Shown: positions 24,455 through 35,624 of the stretch, piece after piece
How the letters are laid out: each line of letters begins with the position of its first letter
How positions within the stretch are numbered: the first letter of the stretch is position 1
NCBI GenBank assembly: GCA_964642385.1
Contig: CAZXON010000005.1
Location: forward strand, 8,859 to 72,858
Source: JBDHUW01 sp964642385
Lineage (GTDB): Bacteria; Patescibacteriota; Gracilibacteria; Absconditabacterales; Absconditicoccaceae
DNA length: 64,000 bases
Direction of reading: 5' to 3'
Notes under the pieces: generated by a model
Databases searched by the model: none
Seen by the model: the letters and a program-made list of their open reading frames with translations, nothing else
What the model was told of the DNA's origin: nothing
Translations under genes and position numbers: made by a program

Positions 24455-27247
24455 TTATTCTGCTAGCTTGAGATCAAATATCTGCTTCTTAAATGCATCT
24501 ATTGGTTGTGCGCCAAGAAGCAATCTCCACTCTCCTGTTTCTGTGTTTATTATTACGCTTCCAGGAGTTCAACGATTACTAGCTAATGCAAAAGTAGCAA
24601 ATTCGTCCCAGTTTGCATTATAAGATAATTGAAATGATTTACTTTCAACACAATTATTAAAGTTATCGAGACTTAGGTTCAATTCTTTTGCATAATCCAC
24701 GATAGCAGAAGTTGGTACAACTTTTTGAGAATTAGAATTAGCATATATTTTTTCATACATACCATAGTAAGCTTTTTGCCCACCTAAGTTACCAGCACAA
24801 AGCATTGCTAATGATTTATATTCTGTACCGGAATGATTCACTCATTGAACAGGTTTTGTAATCATGTTTACAGAGCCACTATAGTACGAGATGAGATCCT
24901 TTAAAACGCGGTTTTGATATTGCATGATACAGTAAGGGCATTCAGGATCTGTGTATTCTATTATGGTGATAGTAGCGTCTTTATTTCCTAAAATATATGG
25001 ATCTTTTTTTAATGTTTTAATTCGGTCGGCATTTTTTGTGCCCTTTGCATCATAATTTTTCATGGTAGGGCTTTTGGTGGTTGAGTCAGATGAATTATCA
25101 TAATATTCGCGGCGTCATGATTCTGTAAACAACTCAACATATCTCAACGCTGTTGAATCCTTTTTGGCCGTACATTTACTTAAATTATCCTCAGTCATAT
25201 CTGTAATAGTGATTTTCGGACATATTAATTTCGCCAATTTATTTGATTCAAGCTTGGTTGGATCTGGAAGTTTTACAAGTTGATTATTTACATCTACCCA
25301 ATTTGCGGATGATGCATCGTATTCAACAGGTTGTATGCTAGTTATTAACATAAATCATTGATTTGGTTTTCAGTCTGATAGAATCGGAATATAAATATAT
25401 CAAGTTTTCATCTCTCATCCAAAATGCAACCAATGAAAAAGCGAGGTGTCTTTTGGTATCTTGGCAAGATATGATGGTACTAAAATATTTTCTAAAGATT
25501 CTACTGAGAAGGTTGGATCATTTAGATTCGGATATGCGCCATTATCCTGCCAATAGATTCACAATCATTGTGCTAGTTGATAAAGTGAATTTTTTTTCTC
25601 TGCATTCAAAACACGTTTGTTTATCTGTGTTTGTCTATTTATCAAAACATCATCCCCAGTCATGTTCCCAAGTGCTTTTTCTATTGTTGCCATGATGTCT
25701 GCAATCGGCTTGCTTTCAGCAATACTAACAGGTTGATAATTGTCTAATTTCTTCATCTCATTTTCAAATCCAATTTGCACTTTGGCTCACATGCCAGAAA
25801 AAGCTAAACTCATTCACTTGCCATCATCTTTCAAATGAATAGCAAGAGACATATTCGGTTCAAGCAGATTCATAGTGAGCTGAATTACACCATCTATTTT
25901 CCTAATATCTCACGTCATAGCAACTCAATCAGAAAAGGTTGTCTCAAATGTTGCAGTGCCATCACTGTATACACTAGTTTTTAGATTCATTTCTCAAATT
26001 TGCAAAGAATTTATGCGCAATTCAACAAGATTTTTATCGTGTATGATGATGTATCAAGAAATCGGTGTTTTTAAGATCACACTAGAAATGATGCTTGAGA
26101 TAAATGGTTGGTTTTTTAATTGTTCAGCACTGATTTCATCTGAAGAAGAGAAATTAGACAATAACGCTTCCAATAGCGAACTATCAAGATTTGGTATTAG
26201 CTCATTTACAAATCAAGAAACCCCAGCTTGACTCCAAGCTATTCAGTATGCGACATTGCCATCAATTTTGGTTTTTTCTGTTTCCTCTAATAGCGGATAG
26301 GTCTTAATAGTATTTTGATATGCTAATAAAAGATTTATTAACTTATCACGAATATCTTTTCAAACACTTTTACCACTACCAAGCATCGTCGAAATGTTCA
26401 TGAATGCAGGATCATTTGATCACTGCTCAACAGATTCTCCAATTGGCAAAAGATAAATCCACTGATTTGCTACTGTGTTAATCGCTTTCGTTAATGATTT
26501 TGTGTCATAAACATCATTTGGCATCATATCTACAATTATTTTTTCTAGATTTGCATAGAGTCCGCTACTGTTCAACTGTATTTTACCACTAAAAGACACA
26601 TCAACATTTGTTTCAGATTTTCCTGATCCTGCTTCAGAACGAACATCTTTTGTCATTGGTAATTCAAAAGTTTTTTTCACACTATCAGAAGTGGGTTCAG
26701 CTGTGGGTGCTGTTTTGGGTGAAAATGATTCTTGTGGAATGTTGTTTTGAGAGTTAACAGTCTCATCTTGCTCTATCTGTTCAAGTTCAATTCATCCTTG
26801 TTGCATTCCTTGGGACCGATTGTTGAACATAGAGTCAGTAAGTTGTTGTTTATTATCGATTTCGGTGTCTGATTCTTGTGGTCGTGTGTTTAACAAAGAA
26901 TTACTAGCTCATCATCAAAACGATTGCATAAAAGATTTATCAAGATTGAAGTTTGCAGTAAAAGCAAGGTCAACATCAGCTATATTATTTGTGACATCAT
27001 AATTCCCCACCGTGTCTAATCTTGTAGTAAGAGAGACCATATCATTATACGATGCGTCTAGGGTAAATTTTGTCTTTTGCCAGAATGGAGCTTTTTCATC
27101 AATTTTTTCTATTACCTCTGCCATATTCTCGGGTACAAAAAGACTATTGTACGCATCTTCAAAAGTCATTTTTTTGCCAAATAATGAACATCATGCAAGC
27201 AATGGTGTCATCAAAATAATCGCAACAAGAAGTGAAATCTTTTTCAT
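24455..27247 (-). CDS. Large lipoprotein with C-terminal DsbA-like thioredoxin domain
   Basis: A 930-residue protein. It starts with a lipoprotein signal peptide ending LLAGC-S (Cys20), whose lipobox glycine is a TGA codon. Residues 20-720 hold a long extracytoplasmic region of unknown fold with a Ser/Thr/Gln linker (about 110-190). The last 190 residues form a DsbA-like domain: DPECPYC with the CPYC redox pair at about 770 and 773, and the cis-Pro region as GTPGSVII near residue 896. In the family this domain makes or shuffles disulfides in exported proteins. The N-terminal part may be a fused client or a substrate-binding region. Fifteen or so TGA codons break it under code 11. Confidence 0.85.
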
Positions 27248-27398
27248 TTTTGTTTTCTAAAGTATAAAAACCTATGAATTTATAATACCTATTATTAGAA
27301 AAAAAAGAAATATTAGGGCAAAAACAACGGAAATATTCAATTTTTTGTCTTGACGAAATTGACTTTGATTTTTTAGTATACTTCACTACTCTACCAAT

Positions 27399-28553
27399 AT
27401 GAAAACAGCATTTGTACATGATTGGATTGTTCATCTAGGATGAGCAGAGATGGTTCTGAAGGAACTTATTAGCGAGCACACACAAAAAAACGACACAGAG
27501 ATGTGTGTGTTTACATTATATAGCACGCATCAATTTCTAGAAGTGTGAGACAAGAAGATACCCATCATAACCGCACTACCAAAGAGGATCAATAATATCT
27601 TTGGATATTTTGCATCACACAAAGTAGTAGTCCTCTCGACGCTTTTTGACTATCGCAATCTTATGTTTTGGTTTCCTGGATTGTGTATTCTTCTGAGAAA
27701 AAAAATAGAAAAATGGGCTCCAGATAAAACTATAATCTCTTCATTTGCTGCAGTGAAAAACATCGTTGAGCCGACCAAAAAAATTTCATCAAAAATTTTG
27801 AAAAATGGCAAGCAAAGGGCGAAAACCACACTCTATTTGCACTGTCCGATGCAATATATTTGGGAAAATTATGAAGATAATATAAAAAAATTACGCTTTC
27901 CGATCAAACAATTGTATCAATTGGCAAGCAACTACCTTAGACCGCGAGATCTACAAGAAAGACACTACGATACCGTTTTTTGTAATAGCAAATACACAGC
28001 GAAGCTCGCAAAAAAACTCTACAATATAGATGGGCAAGTGAGATATCCAAGCATAGACAATGCATTTATCCAGACACAAGTAGTTGTTGAACCCAAAAAT
28101 TATTTTGTTTTTGTGGGAAGAGTGCAACGCTATGTCAGAGAGATCGACAAGGTAATTGAGCTTTGTAACAAACTTATGATCCCGTTGATCGTCTTGGGAG
28201 ATGGACCAGATATGGAATACGCAAAGACTATTGCATGAAATAGTATCGTTTTCGTGGGACAGATAATTGACGTTGAAGAAAAAATTAACATCATAAAACA
28301 GTCGCGCGGATTGATCAATCTTGCAAAAGAAAGTTATGGTATTGCGACAATGGAAGCACTTTCTTTGGGTGTTCCCGTGTTCGGATATAATGCGTGAGGG
28401 ACGCAAGAGCTTGTAAACGAGACAAGTTGAGTACTTTGCAACAGTAAAGATGCCAACACATTATACACAACAATGCACTTATTTTTGAACAAAAATTTTG
28501 ATAGACAGCAAATTGCGAAAGAAACAAGAGAGAAACTCATAGCAAAAAAATAA
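27399..28553 (+). CDS. GT4-family glycosyltransferase
   Basis: A 384-residue GT-B glycosyltransferase of family 4 (glycosyl transferases group 1). The N-terminal half starts KTAFVHDWIVHLGGAEMVL, the usual first Rossmann strand with a Gly-Gly loop (one Gly is TGA). The second half has NYFVFVGRV, a sugar-nucleotide contact strand, and the EX7E motif ESYGIATMEALSLG from about residue 311, then GYNAGGTQELV. It probably adds hexoses to cell-surface polysaccharide or a lipid-linked precursor at the inner face of the membrane; donor and acceptor are not predictable. A TATACT box lies at 27377. Confidence 0.9.
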
Positions 28554-28653
28554 ATATCCATATACTATTTTTTCAATTGTCAATCTTACTTTTTGCAGAA
28601 AATGTGTGTTTAGAGTATACTTGATCAAGGGATTTTAGCACTTTGCGATATAG

Positions 28654-29208
28654 ATGAAAACAAAAGAAAAAATTAAAAATCTTTTTCAAAAAAACAAGAG
28701 ACACCATATCCTCCTTGGGGTATTTTGTGGGATGGTTTTGGCGATGATGAGTATGCAGTATTTTGTACCATCTGCATTTGCCAAATGAACTCCGGAAACG
28801 ACAAAAACGATCAAATCTCGATGAGATGAAGGGACAAGCGCAAGCGTTATTTTTGACAATATCATCAAAGATGCAAATCAGTGAGATAAGATACAAACGA
28901 CAGCGCTTAATAGAACAAATGCAAACGAGTGAGGATTTGATGACAGATATAGAATTACTAATACGGTAGATAGTCTAAGAAATAAAATTTCACCATATCT
29001 GCAATGGTTTTTGTATGCCTCCCTTAGTGTAGCAACAATTTTAATCATAATTACTGGGCTTCAACTGGTAACAAGTTCGCAGTCAAGTTATGATACCAAA
29101 AAAGCTATCTCTAAATTGAAAAATATCGCTATTTGAGTTGGATTGGTTACATGAGTGTATCTCCTTATGAAATTATTTTTGATTGGTCTTGTATTTGTTC
29201 TCAAATAG
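28654..29208 (+). CDS. VirB2/TrbC-like membrane protein 1
   Basis: A 184-residue protein with a long basic N-terminus (MKTKEKIKNLFQKNKRHH), a signal or anchor helix at residues 19-43 ending SAFA-K, a polar Gly-rich region, and two hydrophobic helices at about 125-143 and 163-183 joined by the basic loop SSYDTKKAISKLKN. This layout matches the VirB2/TrbC-type pilin-like proteins common in this radiation, whose function there is unclear. No VirB4, VirD4 or other secretion gene is nearby. It is followed 27 bases later by a second protein of the same design. Confidence 0.65.
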
Positions 29209-29235
29209 CACTCTTTTAGTATCTCTCACAAAAGT

Positions 29236-30174
29236 ATGAAAACAAATCTTTTAAAAAAAATCTTCCTTTCTTTTTTATGCATAGGAGTTGGTATGGCAAG
29301 TGTGTTGCCTAGTATTGTATGATGAGCGATGGCTACAAACGTACCAAGTTATGAAAAGAATTTTAGAGACGAGCTTTTGGACAAGGGAGCAATTTACGAC
29401 GGGAAAAAAGATTTTGAAATAGATAGGACTAAATCTTTGAAAGAAAATATCGAATGACTTTTTTCACCGAATAATGGTGAATCTATCATTTGGAAATACA
29501 TCAAGGAAATTATGATTGGTATCACTATATTATTTATTGCATGGGCAGGAATTGATTTTCTCACACACACGAACGATCCAGCAAAACTCAAATCCAGTAG
29601 AATGAGTATGCTGTATATATTAGTATGAGGATTTCTTATTTATTCAGCAGTGTGGATTGTTGGTTCATTGTTTAATCTATCGGGCAATAGTGGTCCTGCA
29701 GATGTGCTTACGTACACACTTACCCAAAAATTATTTTTTACTATTCTTTCCTTTTTGAAGGCAGGAGCGTTCTTTTTGGCTATAATTATGGCCGTGGTCT
29801 ATGGGTATCAGATGATAACAGCTATGGATAAAGATGAGCTTGCGATCAAAGCAAGAAAAGGAATTATGAATATTCTGCTTGCACTTGTGGGAATCAAAGT
29901 AATTGATTTTATTTATTTTATCGCACAGGAACAAACATTTGCAACGAAAATGCAGACACTGTTATTTAATGCCGCAAAAATGTTGTGATGGGCAATGGGA
30001 GGTATTATGGTTGCTGTGTTGATATATGGTTGATTTAGATATATCTCTGCGCAAGGCGATGAAACCAAAGCAAAAGATGCACAAAAAATGATCACCAAAA
30101 TATTTTACGCTGTGTTGATTGTATTTATGTTTTTGTTGATTACACGACAGATTATAGAGGCGTTCACGAAATAA
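29236..30174 (+). CDS. VirB2/TrbC-like membrane protein 2 (double unit)
   Basis: A 312-residue protein with a signal peptide (residues 1-33, GGAMA-T) and two tandem copies of a two-helix unit. Each unit is a pair of hydrophobic helices joined by a basic loop: DPAKLKSSR in the first and KDELAIKARKG in the second, with a further helix pair ending ISAQGDETKAKDAQKM. The repeated helix-basic loop-helix form is that of VirB2/TrbC-like proteins. It probably sits in the membrane with its partner upstream, with which it forms an operon. Function unknown. Confidence 0.65.
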
Positions 30175-30264
30175 TTAATTGATTATTTGAAAATAGTAGC
30201 GACTTACAAAAATATTGATAAAATCAAGAACAGTAGATTAATATATAGAAATAATAGAACAAAA

Positions 30265-30432
30265 GACCTATACAAAAATATGTAGTAATAAACACGCACA
30301 GATAGACGACGAGAGTCGTGGCCCGAACTGTCGACGGTCACCTCTACATTCACCGATAGGACGGGCCTCCCCGCCTATGGCGGGGATAGAATGTCTAGAT
30401 TACACAGGTCCTCTTCATAAGAGGATTTTTTT
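30265..30432 (+). ncRNA. Candidate structured, possibly pseudoknotted non-coding RNA, family unknown
   Basis: A GC-rich island in an AT-rich intergenic space, ending in a perfect terminator. Pairings seen: GACCT/AGGTC (30265/30406), GTAAT/ATTAC (30285/30399), ACGAC-GAGA-GTCGT with a GNRA loop (30306-30319), GGCCCG/CGGGCC (30320-25/30362-67), TCCCCGCC/GGCGGGGA (30368-75/30379-86), and ACATTC (30346-51), inside the GGCCCG helix, with GAATGT (30389-94), outside it, which makes a pseudoknot. No reading frame fits. I see no tRNA-like end, RNase P core or SRP loop, and no known riboswitch core I can name. It precedes murF but is cut off from it by the terminator and murF's own promoter. Confidence 0.6.
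30409..30432 (+). terminator. Terminator of the structured RNA
   Basis: Perfect 7-bp stem TCCTCTT / AAGAGGA with a 3-base loop, followed by seven T. Confidence 0.85.
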
Positions 30433-30441
30433 ATTAAAGAG

Positions 30442-30469
30442 TTGATAAATCAATAAAAGTTGCTATACT
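30442..30469 (+). promoter_or_regulatory. Promoter giving a leaderless murF mRNA
   Basis: -35 TTGATA and -10 TATACT with a 16-base spacer. Exactly six bases separate the -10 box from the ATG, so the start codon A is the expected first transcribed base. Confidence 0.65.
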
Positions 30470-30475
30470 GCTAGC

Positions 30476-31930
30476 ATGAAAACAAGACTTCTTCAGCGAT
30501 ATTATCGCATCCTGTGAGCGTTTGCGCGCCAGTATATCAAAAAAACAAAACCATATATTGTATGAGTCCACGGGAGCGTTGGAAAAACTTCTTGTAGAAT
30601 GATTATCACTCAAACGTTGCAAAAACTGCTTCCAAAAACCTCTATCTATACCTCACCCAAAAATTTCAATGGAGAACTCGGGATGAGTCTAAGCATTTTT
30701 CAGATTGAAAAACACTCTCCAAGCATCATTTCGCTGATTCGTATTTTTTTCAAGACAGGACGAATGAGTTTTTTCGCAAAAAAAGAGATGGGTCCTGATG
30801 TTCTAGTTTTGGAGTATGGAATCGATCACCCAGGTGAAATGGACTTTCTCATAAGCATAGCGAAACCAGACTGCGCAATTCATACGCAAATCGATGCAGT
30901 ACACTCTGAACAATTTGGCAATCCTGAGAACATCGCAAAAGAAGAATTTTTATTGGTACAAAACGCACGCGATATGGTCTTTTTAAATATGGATGATTCG
31001 TATGTCCAAAATATTTTGTCTACAATTTCATGCGATATTCTGACGTATAGTGCTACTGGGAAAAGTAAAGATACAACATTGCAGATACAAGATAAACAGG
31101 TACAACCTTGAGAGTACATACTAAGAAAAGGCGATCTAGGCGAGCCATTTAGTGAACAAAAAATACCACTTGTACAACGCGGGACGCTAACGATTAACGA
31201 TAAAAAAACATTTTCTCTAGGCATATCATTATTAGGAAAATATCATCTCGCATACGCAGGTATTGGTATTTGTCTCGCCGATATTTTGACATATAAATTG
31301 GGAATAAAAACCAAGAATGTCCAATGAGAAGAAACACCGAAATGAGTACCACCTGAGGATGAAATAATTCTTGACCTCACTCTCCAGCCGTGAAGACGAA
31401 GTGTATTCAATGGCATTTATGAGAGCGTCATAATCGATTCAACCTACAACGCATCTCCTCGTAGCGTAAAACACATCTTGGAAGAACTAACCGAACGAAG
31501 AGATAAAATTTACCCGAGAAGAAAACTCCTTTTTGTGTTGGGTGATATGCGTGAACTTGGGTCACAAGAAGAGTACGAACATACTGCATTGGCGAAGTTT
31601 TTGCAATCATGTGACGCTCGCGTATTTCTGGTAGGAAAATCAATGAAAAAATATGTAGTTTCTTTTTTTCAAAAATATGGAGATGGGCGTTTGTTAGGTG
31701 TTGACTGGTTTTTGACCTATGCGGATGTTGGGAAACACTTGCAAAATTTTCTTCTCCAACACAATGAAGAGAAATATATTATCGTTTTTAAAGGAAGTCA
31801 AAATACGATTTTCCTAGAAGAAGCCGTGAAATACGTATTGCAAAACCACCAAGACGCTGAACATCTGACAAGACAGGGAGATCGACGGACGACGAAGAAA
31901 AAAGCATTTTTGAAAACTACTCTTGCGTAG
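30476..31930 (+). CDS. murF: Mur ligase, MurF type (UDP-MurNAc-tripeptide:D-Ala-D-Ala ligase)
   Basis: A 484-residue Mur ligase family enzyme. The ATP loop GVHGSVGKTSC (30-40) opens the central domain, PKNFNGELGMSLSIF follows in the place of the NNEIGLP segment of MurF, LEYGIDHPGEMD carries the conserved acidic/His pair, and the C-terminal domain starts IIDSTYNASPRSV with LGDMRELG after it, the typical MurF order. In peptidoglycan synthesis MurF joins D-Ala-D-Ala to the precursor in the cytoplasm. The N-terminal substrate-binding domain is nearly absent, as the P-loop comes at residue 30, so the enzyme is a short variant. UGA supplies Gly at several sites. Confidence 0.85.
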
Positions 31931-31968
31931 CCAAAACTATTTCGTATAATTGACAATATCGTATTTAT

Positions 31969-32403
31969 ATGTTTTTTTATAAAAAAATGAGAAAAGTATT
32001 GTTTTGGATTTTGATGATTGTCCTTTTGTGTCTCCTTATTGTTCTTGGAGTAAGTTTTTGGACAAATAGAACACCGCTGAATGTATTGAAAGACTGGGCT
32101 GGAGCAAATTCTACTTCTGTGCAGATAGAAGAAATAGAAGAACCACAAACAGAAACAGGCGCCATAAATTCATGAGACGAGGCTACCAAAAGAGAAATTA
32201 TTAGACAAAGGCTAGAAGCACAACGCAATAGAATACAAACTACGCAATCAGGAAGTGCGAGTTCAGCTATAACAGGCGATACCGCTGCATCATCAGCTAC
32301 TACAACCACTAGTTCTACGCAGACAAAACCCTCTACTCCAACATCAGTAGACAAAGAAAACAAAGCTGCACAGGATTTTGTGGATAGCTTGATAATAGAA
32401 TAA
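31969..32403 (+). CDS. Small membrane-anchored protein, unknown function
   Basis: A 144-residue protein: a basic start (MFFYKKMRK), one hydrophobic helix at residues 10-31, then a low-complexity extracytoplasmic tail rich in Ser, Thr, Glu and Gln. No known family. It follows murF by 38 bases and has its own -10-like TATAAT at 31945. It may be a surface or spacer protein. The ATG used is the first one after that box; an internal ATG six codons on is also possible. Confidence 0.6.
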
Positions 32404-32521
32404 TTGTATGAGTCACAATTGGGAGCAAATGCAAATTGTAGACTAGAATAAATTATGTAGAAACGCACGAGAATTTTTTTGGCAAATTATGCATCTTTTC
32501 TATACATAAACATAACGCTAT

Positions 32522-33949
32522 ATGAACCTAACAATTAGATCATATCTTGAAGGAATAGCTACCTGAGAGTTTACCGCTGAGCAGGTTCTAACTCATTATC
32601 TTGAAAAAGCAAAGGCGAACAATGCAAAAACAAATGCATACATCTCTTTTGCTGATGAGTATATCCAAAATAATTTTTCCACGCTCAAAGAAAAACCTCT
32701 TGCGTGAGCGCCAATCGCCCTCAAAGATCTTATTTTGACAAAATGAGTAAAAACAACATTCGGCTCATTCATGGGAAAAGATTTTGTAGCACCGTATAGT
32801 GCGACATGTTTTGAACGCCTTGAACAAGCCGGCGGTTGTTTGATTGGAAAGACAAACCTAGACGAATTCGCCATGGGTTGAAGCAACGAGACATCAGCAT
32901 TTAGACCAGTTATAAACCCACTGGGAAATAATCGCATCCCTGGATGATCTTCAGGATGATCTGCTGCTGCGGTTGCAGATGATACATGTATCGCCGCACT
33001 TTGAACGGACACTGGATGATCAGTAAGACTTCCTGCATTTATGTGTGGGATTGTAGGTTTAAAACCAACATACGGAAGAGTTAGTAGATATGGCGTGCAA
33101 GCGATGGCGTCATCATTTGACCAAGTCGGCGTGATGACCAAAACTGTCGAAGATGCTGCAACTCTCTTAGAGATCATAGCATGAAAGGACGAACGCGATG
33201 CGACAACATTAGACAGAGACATAGACAAAGCATGACGAAAAAAAGCACTAGAAAATGGGACGTTCGCAGGGAAAAAAATAGGATTTTTAAAAGAATTTTT
33301 CGATGAATGAATTGATCCTACAATAGCACAACACACCAAAGATATTCTCGCTGAAGCAGAAAAACAATGAGCGACTATCGTTCCTTTGGACTTTCCACTC
33401 TTGAAGTATATGGTGGCTGTCTACTATGTTCTCATGCCAGCGGAAGCCAGTACAAACCTAGCAAGATTTGACTGAATTAGATTTTGACAACAAGACGACA
33501 CAAGTGCATATGAAACGTTGCAAGAGTACTATGCAAACGTAAGAGACAAATGATTTGGTACGGAAGTGAAAAGAAGAATACTCCTTGGAACATACGTATT
33601 AAGTTCGTGATTTTATGATGCATACTATCGCAAAGCACAACAAGTGAGAGCCAAGATGTTGCAAGAGTTCAAAAATATATTTGCACAAGTGGACTGTATT
33701 CTCGGTCCTACATCGCCTGACCTAGCATGGAAAATCGGAGAAAAAATCAACGATCCGCTCAAAATGTATTTAGCAGACATCTACACAATACCAGCTAATA
33801 TAGGTGGGTTCCCAGCGATGAGCGTTCCGACAACAAAGATAGAAAAAGACGGTGAACCATTTGCATTGGGAGTACAAATCATGGCTGACCAATGCAGAGA
33901 AGATATTCTGTTTGATGTAGGGAGAGCTATTGAAAAATTACAAAAATAA
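32522..33949 (+). CDS. gatA: Aspartyl/glutamyl-tRNA(Asn/Gln) amidotransferase subunit A
   Basis: A 475-residue amidase-signature enzyme, the glutaminase subunit of GatCAB, which converts Glu-tRNA(Gln) and Asp-tRNA(Asn) to the amide forms. The Ser-cisSer-Lys triad is present: Lys68 in ALKDL, cis-Ser143 in GGSSGGSAAAVA (141-151) and nucleophile Ser167 in GTDTGGSVRLPA. In the signature all four glycines are TGA codons, and TDTGGS has a fifth, so this gene alone nearly proves recoding. The length is typical. Neither gatB nor gatC is next to it. The start is an ATG with no Shine-Dalgarno, and a terminator follows. Confidence 0.96.
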
Positions 33950-34023
33950 TTTAATGCTGCCACATAGATAGCTTTTAAACTACGCATTCAGGGGAAATGC
34001 GATAAGAGTAGAAACCATATATT

Positions 34024-34047
34024 ATCCACCTTCGGTGGATTTTTTTC
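34024..34047 (+). terminator. Terminator of gatA
   Basis: Perfect 7-bp stem ATCCACC / GGTGGAT with a TTC loop, then seven T. Confidence 0.85.
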
Positions 34048-34155
34048 AAAAAAACATATAAAATAATTGTAGATTTTTTCTTTTTATGTACTTATCACTT
34101 GATACTCCAAAGGAAAAGAATATAGAAAGAGTACTTTATACATTTAGGAAACAAT

Positions 34156-34614
34156 ATGGAATTACGTGCCTATAATGGAGAACATTTTGAAAGGACAAAC
34201 GCGCGATTTATCGGCTTTGGAATAGTGCTATTGGCTATTATTGCTCTTTCAATATGGCGTATGAATTTTTTTGGCGCAATAGTTATGTTTTTGGTAGCAT
34301 GATGATATGTGCTTTTCTGACTTACCAAAAACAAAATTATCTCATTAATCATACGCGAAGCTGGTATCGCAATAGATACAAGAATGCGAGTTTGGAATAC
34401 TCTCCAAAATTTTGCAGTAGAAGTTGACGAAAAAACGCAAACATGGAAGAATATCATCATTGTACAAGAGAAATGAGACATTATGATTTTTTCAATTTCT
34501 GACACTCAAGAAAAAACACAAGCATTTATAGAATTGTTGCAAAAATATATACCTATGGTAGAAATGCCCGACCTTCCAACGATAGAAAAAATTTCCAGAA
34601 AATTGAAGTTGTAG
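34156..34614 (+). CDS. Hypothetical protein with two membrane helices
   Basis: A 152-residue protein with two adjacent hydrophobic helices at about residues 18-38 and 40-60 and a soluble C-terminal part of about 90 residues with alternating strands (IIIVQEKGDIMIFSISD). That arrangement resembles small PH-like membrane domains, but the match is not strong enough to name. It is followed within a few bases by convergent minus-strand genes. A 29-codon frame at 34087 overlaps its start and is not considered a gene. Confidence 0.6.
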
Positions 34615-34622
34615 AGTATAAA

Positions 34623-34907
34623 TTAACTTTTCTTTCTAAAATAATTAATTATTTTTTCTTTATATTTACTTTTCCAGTCTTCCCAAATTTTTTTTCTTTG
34701 TCGACTAGGCATCTTTTTGGGGTCAGGATTCATATCAGGATATTTTTTCACTAGATCAATCCCCTTTTCCATATATTCATCAAAACTTTTCCTTTCCTTG
34801 AATACCTCTATTAACTCATTTTGTAACTCTTTGATGTGGGGATAATTGTGTTCGGTTATGGTGTTGATTTTTCAGGTCGCCAAGCTTTGACTTGTTCAGT
34901 TAATCAT
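34623..34907 (-). CDS. Hypothetical charged protein, overlapping or frameshifted from the upstream gene
   Basis: A 94-residue frame, basic and lysine-rich (ending KKIWEDWKSKYKEKI then a short tail), with no motif I recognise. Its start ATG lies inside the end of the 213-residue gene before it, overlapping by 52 bases in another frame. Either the two are separate overlapping genes or a single-base error or mutation near 34,860 split one gene of about 300 codons. The charge pattern is similar on both sides, which fits the second view. Confidence 0.5.
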
Positions 34908-35497
34908 GTAAGTGCATAAGCTGCTATTTCAGCTAATGCCCAGACCTGTCAATCTGATAATCATGCGTCTTTATAGTGTTTTCTATATATTCAAAAATAA
35001 TGTGAAAGTATTAATTCGTGTGCGACAATTCTTCTCATAAATTGCTTGTCATCTTGTGTTATTTTATATTTTGGTTGTTCATCCTCGCCTGAAGGCTTTT
35101 CTCGTCATATTCAAACATCAAGAGAAGTTTTTGGGTTTCTTGCGTCTTCGTTATCCCAATTAGATACTCATCACTTGCTAGTAAGCATGTTCGCATTATA
35201 TTCTGTGTATTTCCACGGGTAGCCAGTTTCTTTTGCAACATACTCAAAAAAATCTTTGCCTATTTTATCTCGTGATTTTTGGTACGATTCAGCATTTTGT
35301 TCTAGGTAGTCTAGACTGGTTTCATAAATTTTATCAATTTCATTGGCCTGACCCAACATTTTTGTATGTTCTCTATCATAATTTTCATTGACACGAAATT
35401 TTACCAAAACTTCATTTTTCAAAAAATCTATTTGTTGTTGTTTGTCAGATGGTTTGCTAGTTATGGCGTCGTTGTTTGATCAAGGTTTGTTTATCAT
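34856..35497 (-). CDS. Hypothetical protein
   Basis: A 213-residue soluble protein rich in Lys, Glu, Asp and Tyr, with no signal peptide. A histidine-containing helix (RRIVAHELILSHYFG) near residue 142 superficially resembles a metalloprotease helix but lacks HExxH, so no enzyme is claimed. Another segment, VWALAEIAAYALTGL, is a short hydrophobic helix. It contains ten or so TGA codons. It starts at the first ATG after an AT-rich spacer and may be interrupted by a frameshift at its end. Confidence 0.55.
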
Positions 35498-35624
35498 TTG
35501 AAATAGAAAAAAATAATATTTGTCCTTTAATTATAGCAAAAAAATATCCCTTGTCAAAAAAGACATAATGATAGAAAAAATATGGGGTTTTAATCTAACT
35601 TTTAGTAAATATTTGTTTCGGATA

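Noticed and set aside
30265..30432. Structured RNA considered as a riboswitch for murF, e.g. a c-di-GMP type because of CACGCACAG and a GNRA loop
   Set aside because: The rest of the c-di-GMP core is missing, and the terminator plus a separate promoter isolates it from murF.
32596..33339. A 247-codon open frame on the minus strand
   Set aside because: It is antisense to gatA; with TGA as Gly the plus-strand gene is complete and conserved.
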